Source of the DNA: Apiotrichum sp. Y4204
Lineage: Eukaryota > Basidiomycota > Tremellomycetes > Trichosporonales > Trichosporonaceae
Assembly: GCA_025531455.1 (NCBI GenBank)
Contig: JAMYHL010000127.1
Span: 1-64,000, forward strand
Reading direction: 5' to 3'
DNA: 64,000 bases
In this document: positions 46,798-58,111 of the stretch, piece after piece
Layout of the letters: each line of letters starts with the position of its first letter
How positions within the stretch are numbered: the first letter of the stretch is position 1
The notes under the pieces: model-generated
Database searches by the model: none
The model's input: only the letters and a program-made list of their open reading frames with translations
Told to the model about the DNA's origin: nothing
Position numbers and translations under genes: made by a program

Positions 46798-48735
46798 ATG
46801 CAAGAGTCGCAAGTCTTGGACAGTGAGTAGAAAGGGTAGCGACGAGAACGAGGCGGTGTAGAGAGGAGAACGGACGCACAAAATAATGTCAGCGTTTCGT
46901 GCAAAGGAGTACACAGACACGCGAGAACTCACAACAGAGCTTTGGGTAGCAATCAATAGGTGACTGGCAACATCGATACACCTGTTTAGCCACTTTATAG
47001 CATCGTCGGGGAGATCTGCAATGGGGTTCCGCCGGATGCCACCTTGCGACTGGAGAGCAACCCTCCTTTCTTTGCGAGTTCCCTACGATCCCTGCCCATA
47101 TTCCCACACGTTGGGAGGAGAGACCCCAGTACCCGCAATGGGCGCCTATTCGGGCGCCCCTTGTGTTGAGTTGAGGCAATCGAGCTCCAAGGTTATTGCT
47201 CATCCAGCGAGTTGCTGAGATTCCCAGGGGAGGGGGATTATGGGGGTCCTCTCACTCCGCGAGTTGGTAGTGCCTTGACCGCTGCCGAGCACAACCAATG
47301 GCGGGGACACCCTGGGACTAAGTACTTGTGTCAGCACCGAAGTAAGCCACGCCTGCCCCCGAAGAACAAATCCGGACTTCCCGCCAAGCCACAGATCGCG
47401 CCACGCTAATGATCATTCGCGGATCGGTTCTGTATATTTCGGGTCCTGCAAATCTCGTGCCATATTGTAGTACAAAGTCTAGCTACCATGTCCAAAGTGC
47501 TTTGACGTCTGTGCGCCTGCCTGTTGTCCGCAGTCATGATCATCAGCCAAGTGTCCAGATTGGGGATAAAATGAATGGGAACATTAGGACCACGCTAAGG
47601 CAGGCTTGCGGTCGTATCAGCGATGCTGTGTGTGGGTGCTCTTGGCGCTTGACTGCGTGTTGGCGCATGAGAAACACTCTCCACCTCTCCGCCTGACACA
47701 TCAGGTTCGCGCAAGGCCACACCGGCTCACTTGGCAGGCTGATGTTGGGGAGAATGCCCCTAAACCTGCCTGGTTTAGATAATCTCCAAACCAGCAGGAA
47801 TACATGCCTCTATTCATGCCCTGAAAGCACCTCACAATTGCAGCGCTACATCCTTGGCGCAGCGACAAACAGTGAAGCACACCATCCAACTAGCGGTTAC
47901 GTTGCTTTCAATTGTGTGATAGATATCAGGATAAATGGCCGCAGCCAACAGGCGCTTGTCCATGGGATGGTTGTAGGACACAACAGCGGGCGTGTCCACT
48001 GTTCTCCAACAGTGAGTGAGATTTGTGCTAGGGATCCTCACGGGCATGACCTGATGAGGGCTCAGCTTGAGACCCGACGATAGTGGAATTGTCTCTGAAC
48101 ACCTATATGCAGAAGCTAATTTTCCCGATCTGGTCACTTGGCCGGTCCTGACTATGGAGGATAGGATTTGCGGGAACCGAAATACACGGAACGGAAATAT
48201 ACTATCCCATCCTTCAGACGATCATGCTTAGCAAGGCGCAATGTGTGGCTTGGTGGGAAGTACGCGGTTTGTTCCTCGGCAGAAATGTCCATGTTTACGT
48301 TGGCCCCGATACGATTCTTGGTACTCAGCGTGCGTCGCCCTCCACCATGATCGGTAGCGATTAAGACCCTACCAGTCGGTCGGGTGGGAGGATGCTTGTA
48401 ATCATCAATCTAAGCCACTCCATCAAGTCTCTCCCTCCCATGAAGTTTATTCCATTGTAGGACGGGGGCCAACATGATTTGGCTGTTGATTACTGGCGCA
48501 ACGGCAGGGCCATGTTGCCGAGGGCGGAAAGGATACGGGATGATGGCCGTTTAGTGGCGTTGAAACAGTTTTATCGATGTCTCCGTCTAAATGACGTGGA
48601 CGTGCCTCGCTCCCCGGCCTAGACAGTACCAAGTCGGCTGCGAATACATGAGCATGTAAACAAAACATTCCTGGCGAAAAGACCACATACGGGTGGTAAG
48701 CAGAACTCATCGGGGCAATTCCGTAGCCTCACTTA
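46798..48735. other. Spacer
   Basis: The first 200 bases are the secreted-protein promoter. Beyond that only short frames without recognisable motifs. Confidence 0.45.
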
Positions 48736-49180
48736 CTCTTCGTCGATTTCTGAATATGCCACTGACGCAATGCTCAACCTGCTTGTTCCTCGTGCCTCTA
48801 TTGAAACACAGAACTTGGCCGGCCTGGAATCAGTCACCCAATCCCTAGGTCTGATAATCGCAAACGTGGGTTCTTCAGTCTGGGTTGCCCATGCCCAGGG
48901 GAATGGCGATAAACTGTTTTTTTTACTGCGGCGGTGTTGGGATGCATTGAGTAAAACATAGCCCTTGAAGATCGATTCAGTGTCTCGGGGCGAGGAGGGT
49001 GGGGGGTGGCACTTGTCCGAGGTCCCAGAGTGCCTGTTCACAGAATGAGTCGCTAGAGGGTGGCGAGTTACCTGATTCACACATGCCCATGCGACGGCCA
49101 TCCGACCCACCGACGATAAGAAGTCAGCAGTCGCATATGGTTCGGATACCATAATCCACGCTGATTTCTTTCGATCTCCC
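48736..49180 (-). pseudogene. Unrecognised coding-like region
   Basis: Minus strand: SEPYATADFLSSVGRMAVAW then ACVNQ, a plausible intron (gtaactcgcc ... gaacag), then pieces ending RLSIASVAYSEIDEE-stop. Probably the 3' end of a former gene. The family is unknown to me. Confidence 0.35.
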
Positions 49181-49809
49181 TTTCGTTCCGTACCACTGTT
49201 CGACTGTTCTGATTTCCTGTACATTCACCAGCCGTGGCCTTGGCCTGAGAGATTTAGGCGTCAACGCATGGCTCCTTTTTGCCTTTCTGCCCGCTGTCAT
49301 CACGCAACCCCTCCCCACCCTCTACCTCATCATTTGCAACATGGAAGAAGAGTTGGCGACAACCTGCGGGTGGATGGGACCCAAAGATGGGACACTGTCT
49401 CAACAGGCATGTTGCACACCTGTGTGGAGGGACTCCAGGAAGGTGAGTCCCCCGTTGGCCAACAGTCATCATTGTATGAGAGTTATTAGGCGAAGGGACA
49501 TGCCCATCCTGTCTGTTGCTTCCTCACCATGCCTTGGCCAGAAGCCTTTTCTCTCTCTCTAGCCTAGCCGGACGGACTCGATACCATCCTCTGTTGAATC
49601 CTTTTCACGTCTTGATTCCATTCCGTCCTCTTGATCCACGATTCCTCTCCACTTTCTCTGCTACGATGTTGAAATGAGCACAGATTCCTCGGCGCACAAC
49701 CTGTATTGTTTTCCAGGGAGTCCTCAGCCCTCCTGAAAAAGAGGGAATGAGTTACCATAGGCGAGCCGGTCAGCCAGGGGGCGGGCGAAAACAGGTCAAA
49801 TAAGTCCTG
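49181..49809. other. Spacer
   Basis: A short hydrophobic plus-strand stretch near 49.28 kb (FLPAVITQPLPTLYLIICN) precedes a good donor GTGAGT at 49442, but no gene can be assembled around it. Confidence 0.35.
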
Positions 49810-50935
49810 ATGTCGACGCCTCCACCGCTCTACCAGCAAGTTGCATCCATCATGTTCGCTAACTTCAGTTTCTGGGTGTGCGAGAGGTCGGACGGCGTGC
49901 GCGTCTTTATTCATCGTGCACAATGTTACAAACGGGCACCAAGACGAGTGGCTTGTCAGTGGGCCGATGGCACTACAACTCGCTTACTCTAGATGGACGG
50001 CAAACGCCGTTACTTTCTGTTGGATAACTTGGACTTCACACACTGGGAACTCTCTGACAGCCCCTGGCCGGATACAATCCAGGATAGCCAGCTGGTTTTT
50101 GATGTGAACCGGAATGGTGTCGAAACCCTTCGGTTCTATACCTTTGTGTGGCGGGCGGCGAGAACATCATAAAGAGGCCTCTCGCAAAGCGAGACGAGTA
50201 CCTATGAGAACGGGTCCTCACGCCGATGCGCCGGGTGCTTTACCGTTTCCCTGAGGGGTGGCGTGTCATGCCGTTCAACATTGTCGCCAAGCCTCAGGTG
50301 CGAATCTACTGCGTGCGCGAAGTGCTGGGTCTACACGTTCCGAAGCTGCAGCGCGGACATGACGGCTTGGTCTTCATCTGTGCAGATGTCCCCGTATACC
50401 ACTGGGACGGGTCCGATGATGATTAAGTGGAAGCAGTCAGGACTCCGTCGACCTTCGCATTCAGGTCCGCTTCTCGCCCAGCTCGAGCAGAGAGGCGAAC
50501 ACAAAAACCACGCCGGCGTTCCTTCTGCTCCAGTGGGCGAGGGGTGAGGAATACGAGTATTTTGATCAGTTGGACGTGGACGACGAGAAGTGGGAACGGT
50601 AGGTAGTCTGCTTAAGGAACACCAGCGGCGAGCAAATCGGGGGGCCAGCCATACGGATGTGCGACGCCTGCTGTGCCTGCCAGTGTGTTACCATGTCAAC
50701 CATGAAATCGGCTTGAGATTCTAGAACCCCCCACCCGCGCTGCCACGTTACTCACACACATCGCGGGATGAAAGAGTCGAAGGAGCAGTATGATGGCCGC
50801 ATAGTCGAGGTGACTTGGAAGGCGGAACGTCACGGGTGGCGTATGGTGCGGTCTCGCGACGACAAGCTGCATGGAAACCATTGCAGCACAGTGTGCAAGG
50901 TACTGCAGAGCATCGAAGACGGGGTGGAAATCTAG
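49810..50935 (+). pseudogene. mRNA capping enzyme guanylyltransferase, relic
   Basis: In order: FWVCERSDGVRVF (motif I), FIVHN in a neighbouring frame, GKRRYFLLDN (motif III-like), ENIIKRPLAKRDEYL, PFNIVAKPQVRIYCVREVLG, LQRGHDGLVFICADVPVY (motif IV) and MIKWKQ (motif V). Then come SVDLRIQVRF, FLLLQWARGEEYEYFDQLDV, DDEKWER, and from about 50.78 kb ESKEQYDGRIVEVTWKAERH, GWRMVRSRDDKLHGNH (motif VI) and STVCKVLQSIEDGVE. This is the whole nucleotidyltransferase plus OB-fold order. The catalytic Lys of KxDG is Arg (codon 49885-49887), and stops and shifts separate the blocks. The gene is essential, so an intact copy must exist elsewhere. Confidence 0.85.
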
Positions 50936-52284
50936 GCCATTCACGATCGGTCTAACGCGATCTGCGCGGCATGGGAGCAGCGCCATGATTTGATGCGCCG
51001 CTCAGAGGTCCCTCAAGCGTCAAGCGATATAGGCACACACCGCCTCTTCTGCTATGGAGAGCGCGCCGTAACCCTGCGATCCGGGACCATCCACCCCGCA
51101 GGCGCCAGTTTGTTGCGGCTGGAATCAAGAGCTAGAATAGGAGTAGTGGACATTTTGGGCATTGAATTGGAATGTATGCGTTCCCGTTTTGGCAAATCCG
51201 ACCCAGGGCATTTGGGTGTCGTTGAGACGACTCAGTAGCATTGAATTACGATAACCTTACCCGGGGAGCCCACAGCAGACACGTTCTTTACCCTAATAGA
51301 GAGCCTCCCCCCTGTGTCATCGGCCGCGCACCGCGCGCCCGCGTTGGCAGTACGAAATTCCAGAGGGCCATCCAACCCGTTTCGCCGAATCGTCCACGGT
51401 CCGTCCATTGAACTCAACGTCTGGGCACGGCTGGTTTGACTCAGGAGGTAGGAGTCGATATGCCTCTATGTACTTACATATGATGAAACACATTGGAACA
51501 CGGTGTGCACTTTGTACAGGCCCAAGAGCTAATGGTGACTCCTACCTCGTAGGCTGAGAAAATCAGCCATATTTCAGTTGTTCGTTGGCGGCCGATCAAC
51601 GCTGTAACCCCAGCTAGGATAGTATAAGTTAAGCGGAGATCACCAGGGTCCACAAATGATTCATGGGGCTGATGGGACTACGGTGTGCATTATGCAGTTG
51701 AAACTAGGGCACCGTCCCCCCACAGTTGGATCCGGTGACGTGGAACCTTGTTAGCGATACGCAATACACTTTTCAGTGTCACGCTCCTTCCACATGAAAT
51801 AGCACGAATGCGCCTCCGATGATAGAACTTACACACTGACTTCGATTGAACAAGACCCGTCTGTGGTGCTCTTTCCGGCCGGCGAATGGATCATGAAAAA
51901 CCTAATGTCGCGTTATCTGACACACGCCTCACGTTCATCGATGACCACTGGGAGGGACAGTGAGTCGACAGCGCCTGAGCTTCCACAACCAACGGGAGGG
52001 CACGCAGAATTCAATTCCGGGGTCCACAGCGAAAAGGCTGGAGAGGAGATAGGGTTACAGCTGTCGAAGGGCTCCACCGTAACAGTGGAGTCGGAGACAA
52101 GACCATTGAACCTGGTGTCTGGCTCCTTGTAACAAGACCTTCCTAGAGGATACGGACAAAGAGGACGGCGGCGAGATGAGATGAGACCCGTTGCCGAAGA
52201 TGTACTGAGGTCGGCGGCAGCCGATGGCACAGAGCCACAACGCCCTGGGGAACTGGACGGAGAAGAACCAGGCAAACCCAGGCA
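50936..52284. other. Spacer
   Basis: Only short frames; no motif recognised. Confidence 0.4.
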
Positions 52285-52497
52285 TCCAGATCCAGAGTCG
52301 GATGAAAGGCAGGAGGGAGGAATGCAGGCCCAAGAAACGCGGCCGGTCTTGTTCTTTAGCCACAGTGGAAAGAACACACTGGTTGGCTGCTGTGGGCCAT
52401 AATCCTGGCCAGAGACGCGAACGACGGATTGCATAGCCTGATTGTATTCGTGGACGTTCAGGGCCTTGAAGGTATCGGAACCGGACATCTTCGACCC
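52285..52497 (-). CDS. Short coding-like exon, unrecognised
   Basis: From an ATG near 52489 the minus strand reads MSGSDTFKALNVHEYNQAMQ, SVVRVSGQDYGPQQPTSV and FFPLWLKNK before losing coding character. It could be a first exon. No family recognised; it may be chance. Confidence 0.25.
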
Positions 52498-52566
52498 GTG
52501 TGGCCGGCCAGCTCCCGACAACGGTGAAGCGGTGAAGGGGACGCAGCCTTTCCCGCCCCTCCACAC

Positions 52567-52720
52567 GTGTGCCGAACAATAACGCCACCAGTCTCAATCT
52601 CCGAAGAAGCGAGTTCTTCGGATTGGAACCTTTCAGGGTGCCTGTTCCGGACAATCTGTGGCCACCTAGCTCAGGCTTCATGTCGCCTGTGCTGTGCCCT
52701 TACTCATTTACTTGCTTGCT
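52567..52720 (+). repeat. Dispersed repeat, copy B
   Basis: Second copy of the repeat at 41299-41460, same orientation, 11 kb away. Similarity starts at the GTGTGCCGAACAATAACGCC word and fades in the GCTTGC-rich end. Confidence 0.6.
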
Positions 52721-53493
52721 TGCATGTCCACAATGAGCCAAGTTCCGCAGCCACAACCATTTCTTGTTAGTAATGACCCTATTCACACTAACCGTATCGG
52801 CTTGACGACACTCGCTACTACCCTACGGCCCATTGTTATCATCCACCCATGTTGCTGGTGAACCCGACAATGCTGTTGTTGTTGACAGGTGCCCTTGTTC
52901 GATGACCCCGATGCTCACCAACTATCCAGCGCAATGTCTCGTTGACGTACGTCGAAGTGCCGTCCCGGAAGATTCCTGGTCGATGGTACTCAGACGACGT
53001 CAACGGAGTACCGACATGCCTCTTTGTCTACAGAGGCCTTTTGCCTTGAAGCCACGTCCACTGCGCAGCTCTTCATCTGTGGTCACCTGAAGGATAGTTG
53101 CTTCGCCCTTCGTTAGTTCCCTTTGCGTTTCGTTGGTACCTTCTATTTGTTGTTCATACCCACAGCATTCTGGATCAACCACGCATCTGACCCGTACCGT
53201 GTTGATGCCGCCCATCAACCCACACACTGCATGCGCGGGTATTACCCCCCGGCAATGACCCGGATGGGCCAGCAAGTACAACTAAGTTGTTCAATACTAC
53301 CCCTAGCCTTTGTGTCACAGTAAAGGAGTAGCTTACTTGTTATCCTCTCCACGGTGTCTTTGTGCACACTCAATGCGCATTAGTCGCTCAACATACCCTA
53401 TGAGAATTACATTATGAAGCCAAACCTTTATTAACCGCTTGGGGACCGGACAATATTCCAATGGGACACGTCAATGCCCCCTGTAGAGGAACG
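52721..53493. other. Spacer
   Basis: Short frames only, nothing recognised. Confidence 0.4.
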
Positions 53494-54303
53494 TCAAATG
53501 AACGGTAGGTCTACACCACAGTTTAGGGGTAGGCGTACAGATGAATGGATGGTGTATAACTCTCTTAGCTGGGCTCCAGCATCAGCGCTACGGGTTTGTT
53601 GCCTCTGTTGTAGTTCATCAACGAACATGTGACGCGTTCCTCTTCCCCTTCGGTGCTCTCCTTTGCTTCCACGAGGCATGCTAGTACGGCAGCCCAAGTC
53701 GCGTGGCCGAGGGGGACGACACCCTTGCCCGTCCTGGCGTCCAGAGGAGAGCCGCATTGCATGTAGCGGAGATACCACTGGATGGAGGCACTAGGAATGG
53801 TGAGAAGAGCGAGCACCATGCCGGCGATCTGGGCGCAATGGTTCGTGACATGTGCGTAGTTGTCGTCGTGGAGATATCCTTGTGCACCGATATCTGCCAC
53901 TACCGGTTGTCCTGCCGGACCCAACTTGCATCAAAAATGGCGTAGATACGTTTGATCCTACGGTGTTCAGCCAAGAGAGCTCTGCATGCAGGTACTCTAG
54001 GTTGCAGCTGTAAACAATATCAGCTCCCCATTGGCAGGTCCATAACAACCGTGCCTCGTTTACACACCTCCGAGGCAGTCGTGTCGTATCGACTCGTGGT
54101 CGGCGAAATATGTCAACCAGGTGGGAGGGAGACGCAGTGAAAACCCAGCATGGACTCCGCTGGGGTGAGAATGGCGGGTACCGCGTCTGCAGCGGGGGTG
54201 TCGGGGTGTTGTTGTTGGCCTGCGGGTATGTCAGCAGGAGCAGCGAACGTCGCAGAGGAAGCAAGGGCGCCGATGAAGAGGTTCAGGCGGAATATGGTGG
54301 GCC
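53494..54303 (-). pseudogene. Secreted-protein relic with ATA in place of the start ATG
   Basis: The minus strand has CACC-ATA (54295-54293) followed directly by a classical signal peptide, FRLNLFIGALASSATFAAPA, then DIPAGQQQHPDTPAADAVPA. The context is what a start codon would have, so an ATG-to-ATA change is the simplest reading. Downstream blocks in shifted frames, SNVSTPFLMQVGSG and, to the stop at 53494, GAQGYLHDDNYAHVTNHCAQ then IAGMVLALLTIPSASIQWYL and RYMQCG, look like the body of the same protein. Family unknown. Confidence 0.45.
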
Positions 54304-55552
54304 CGGCGGCGTGGCGAGTGATGGTATTGAGAGGTGCGGGGAGAGGGAGGGGGAGCTGTGTATGTGTTGAAGTCTGTAACTTTGCATAGCCTCTTCGATT
54401 CATGCCCTATGCCGACAGGCGTACTACTTCCGAGTTTCGATGATGCGAGCTTCACCCATGTCGTAGAGCGGTTCAAGCACTCATAATGGCTGGCCAGCAG
54501 CAGGTACTTCCTGATATGACCAGCAAAGGCGTTCGTTAGTCGGTCCCCTGTTGATTGTTTTTAATCTATCTGCTGAATGCCACTGTCTCGGCGCCACCTC
54601 ATCCCCGCCCAGAAACCTGTCCCGAGTCGGCAGTGCATTCCGCTGACGGCGCCCGGATGGTGGTCTCTTCGACGGGCACTCTGGTTTTGCTTGCATGGAA
54701 GTAATCAATTTACGGTTCAATGGCTTAGCACGGCAAGTGGTACCGAATACGACTTCGCGGTCCGCCGCGATTGTAGAGCCTACAAGTATGGCATGCGTCT
54801 GCTGCCTGCGGGAATGAATCAACTGTTTGTGAGGCTTATCCGTCAAAATTATATCCCCAAATGCAAATGCGGCTCAACTTCGCCGATCGCCTTTCGGGTG
54901 CCTGAAGCAGGCTTACCGAATAAATTGTGGCGGGTCGCGGATTGCCGCTCGGCGTTTTGGATCCCTATCTCTTCAGGGTCAGTGGGTGACTTCAAACCGC
55001 ATGTGAAGCCAATGTTGCTGCCGTTCGTAAACTCATTTCTTCATTACGGTAGGCAGTCGCCTTTGGTTTAACCCAGACAGGTCACGAAAGCGGCTGGAGG
55101 GCGTGAGTCTCCGCACGTCCCATGCGAGCAGTGGATCTTCTCACAGAGCCTGTGCCGAGACAGTGGAACTGTCTGACACCTCCACTCGCACTGATGCCTT
55201 CGCTGCGAACGTATCGTATTTAGCCAGACACCTCGCTTGGAATATCCCTCCCCTATCCCTGATGCGTTGGTTTATTCCCCAACAGCTTATTTCCTTGGTG
55301 GTGGCCAGTCAGCATCAGCGGTGAGTGTTCTCTCGGCCGTTATATCGCAACTGATCGTCGAAGTCAATTGCCTCTTCCACCAGTCTCTATCCCGCCGAGC
55401 CGCGCCCCTTCGCCCACGTCATTTACACATTTACATCTCCTTTCACACTTCACAGCAACAGTGGGCATGTTTTCTTTATATTATAGCCCACGCGCCGCGT
55501 CCGTCTTCCCCTCCCAGCCTAACAACCCTTCCCACCCCAACAACCCACTGTT
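54304..55552. other. Spacer and promoter of the 55.5 kb regulator
   Basis: An unrecognised 160-codon plus-strand frame at 54.58-55.07 kb. 55.37-55.55 kb is CT/CA-rich leader. Confidence 0.4.
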
Positions 55553-56937
55553 ATGTCCCCCACCGTAATGCCCAACCTCCGCCACCACGGATCTGCGTGT
55601 CCGGTGCACCAGCAACACCGCCTTCCGCTTCCACCAGTCACACCGATGCAGCCCGACCACACCATGCCTCCAGTTTACCAGTCGTATCCTCAACACTTCG
55701 TCTACGATAGTGGGTCCGGTTCTCGTGGCCCCGGATCGACAGTCGGCCCTTCCCCAACCCATCTTTACACCCCTCAACTCATCATGCCCATCGAACAACG
55801 CCGGCCCCAGATTCATGTCAACGTGCCCATGCAACCCGTTAAACCCACACTCACGTTTGGGTATACGTATACCCAAGCACCTCAGCAATCCGACCACGTC
55901 CACCATTCATATTACACCAGCGGTATTCTTGATGGTGGCGCTGGTCAGTTCAGTGTCAACCAGGAGAGTGGTACCTTTGAGTCGTTTCAGACCACGCCTG
56001 TCGCATATCCCTATAGAACCTGAACCGGCTGCGGCAAGAATGGCCCACACCAGGTCAACACACTTCATCACCCCCCAAGCGCACCCGTAAGTGCGTGAGC
56101 GGCAGCCCACCAAACCCTGGCAAAGCCGCCCGTGCCCAGTATACGGCATGCGGAGCCTGTCGCTATCGCCGAGTCAAGTGCGACCGTCGAGCGAGGCAGG
56201 AAGACGCTGAGGGCGAAGCAGGTCCCGAGGGGGCCAAGAGTGGTGGGCCAGTGCCACGCCGACAACCCACTTGCTCCAATTGCGTGGAGAGGGGGACCAT
56301 GTGCGTGTAAGTATTGGTATATTTCGGTAGGCTATGTGAATTCTGGCTGACAACCGAACCGGGATGGACATGCTCCGGTGAAGGCAGCCAAAAAGCTGCG
56401 TCGCGGCAAACGCATCTCAGAAGTAGAGCAATTATATGGCAAATCGGCAATGAATGCTGTCCACACATGCAAGGCCGAAGACTTGGACACCGCCAACAGC
56501 TCGGCGGCACGTACTGCGGAGCGTCTTCCGGAACTCACACGAGAGTTCTTTGCTTCGCCCTTCTTCCGACGCTTCCACGTCCTGCGTATGTCTAATTGGT
56601 GAAGAGAGGCAGAAAATGAATCGTGCAGTTGCTAACGTTTCACCAGACCCTATCGTGGACCAACTCGAGTTCGTCGCTCGTTATCTCTGCAAGTCCATCC
56701 TCTGCGCAGCTGCCATGAAGATCAAGTGCTGCAGCCGGCCCCCTGTACCAGCTGCACCCGCGCCCGCCGCATCTGCAACTACTGTGCGGTTCCCGAGGAG
56801 GTCAACCGCGCTACTCGTGAGAGGAAGGCCGCTGCCGAGGCTGATGCGAAGGCAGGATACGCTCATCAGCGTGTCATTCTTTCCCATGTCCATGAGTTGA
56901 GGGTGAGGCGATCATCCATGGAAGTATTCTGCTGAGC
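55553..56937 (+). pseudogene. Zn2Cys6 regulator with frame breaks, fused to a second zinc-cluster fragment
   Basis: The first frame (MSPTVMPNLRHHGSAC ... TTPVAYPYRT) stops at 56023. The next frame resumes as HTSSPPKRTRKCVSGS, leading to the zinc cluster YTACGACRYRRVKCD, a roughly 30-residue acidic/Gly insert, and CSNCVERGTMC. After an intron (donor 56309) come KAAKKLRRGKRISEVEQLYG, LTREFFASPFFRRFHVLR and, over a second intron, PIVDQLEFVARYL. This is the post-cluster linker and start of the regulatory domain of a conserved basidiomycete regulator. The regulatory domain is then cut off at about 56.69 kb by unrelated sequence (next entry). At least one shift (56.02 kb) lies upstream of the cluster. 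Confidence 0.75.
56695..56937 (+). pseudogene. Partial Zn2Cys6 cluster related to the 58.1 kb regulator
   Basis: MKIKCCSR then APCTSCTRARRICNYC and PEEVNRATRERKAAAEADAK correspond to EIKCCGS, APCANCTRTGHTCGY and SDEANRWTRQRKAVAKAAK of the gene at 58112. The alignment needs compensating one-base insertion and deletion near 56.72-56.74 kb. The first two cysteines are missing. It abuts the truncated regulator without a spacer. Confidence 0.65.
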
Positions 56938-57090
56938 ATGCGGACGGGGTCCTCTCATTTATGTCCTGATGATGTATAAACTTCATCCGTAACCGACATA
57001 ACCCACAGACAGCATAGACAAGCCGCACCTGCCCCTGATACCGCGATGCTGGCTAGCCTTTTCGGCAGCTCAACAGGTTTTCATAGCGCA

Positions 57091-57355
57091 TGAATCGCCC
57101 CGAGTATCGCTGCGCGGTCTCAACAACACTTCACAATATTGCTCCATCTCACAGAAGCATCTTCGGGAGAGTGTAACTTTGTTAACATCCGGCTTGCCGT
57201 TTTCGGCACGGATGTGGCCAGTCGTCGACTCCGCTTCACATGTGGCCCCTTAGGGCCACAAGATGGGCATCAGTTCAGGTGTGGCGGAAAAAGTGCTCAA
57301 TTCCTTCTCACAATTCCGCCCCAGCCTGACAACAACACCAATGGCCCGAGGGTAG
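57091..57355 (+). repeat. Inverted dispersed repeat, left copy
   Basis: Matches the reverse complement of 61090-61329 in order: GAGTATCG, TGCGCGG, CTCAATAACACt/CTCAACAACACt, GATGTGGC, CAgTTCAGGT, GGCGGAAAA, CTCAAT, CCTGACA. About two thirds identical by eye over about 240 bases. No terminal repeat or target-site duplication was evident. Confidence 0.6.
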
Positions 57356-58111
57356 ATCAAAGGCTATCCAGCAGAAGGCAATGAGTGGGAACCGAACCTT
57401 TTCAGGGGGCCCGGTTGCGGGGCATGGACATACAGACTGTCGCATGAGGCCGAGAGATGGACTAGATATGACAGCGAGCATCCTGGCATTGGACTGTTGA
57501 TGACTGTAAGATGTTGTGGCTTACAATGGACGTTAGGCAGCCAGCCGATCAGGCCTCTGGAAATACTGTATGCAGAGGTTGCTGTAGGGCTAGGCCGTGC
57601 TGTGACATGGTAGAGCGGTCGGTTTCTACCATCCCTCAACCCAGCACACAAGTCCAGTACAACCCAATAGAAATGTACCGAGACAATGTCCTTCTGTGAG
57701 AAAATATACTATATAGCTAATGTCCTGGCGGAAGCCCGCTCATGTCGGCACACGTTGAGGATGCAACGCGGCTATGAGATAGGAACACAGTCGGCACCCA
57801 GTAGGGTGTAACGCTTTGCGCAGGTCTCGATTACACACTTGCCCTCAACACAAGCGACAGAGCCTACACCGGGCAGCGCAGAGCAATCAACACCGACGCC
57901 GCTGTAGAGGTATCCACCGCACGCTTCAAGGTCTGACGATGTGTCGAGACATTCCCATCCTGAGCGGCCTGCTCGGCAGTACTCATGACCAGGAGGACAA
58001 ATGTGATCGCGAGGACTGCTCCCGCCACTGCCGATCTCACACCACCAAACCCGTCCAGTCTACCTCCGTGCTTAACGGTGCGCCCACCCTAAATACTGTC
58101 TCATCCATGCC
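57356..58111. other. Spacer and promoter of the 58.1 kb regulator
   Basis: No gene recognised. Confidence 0.4.
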
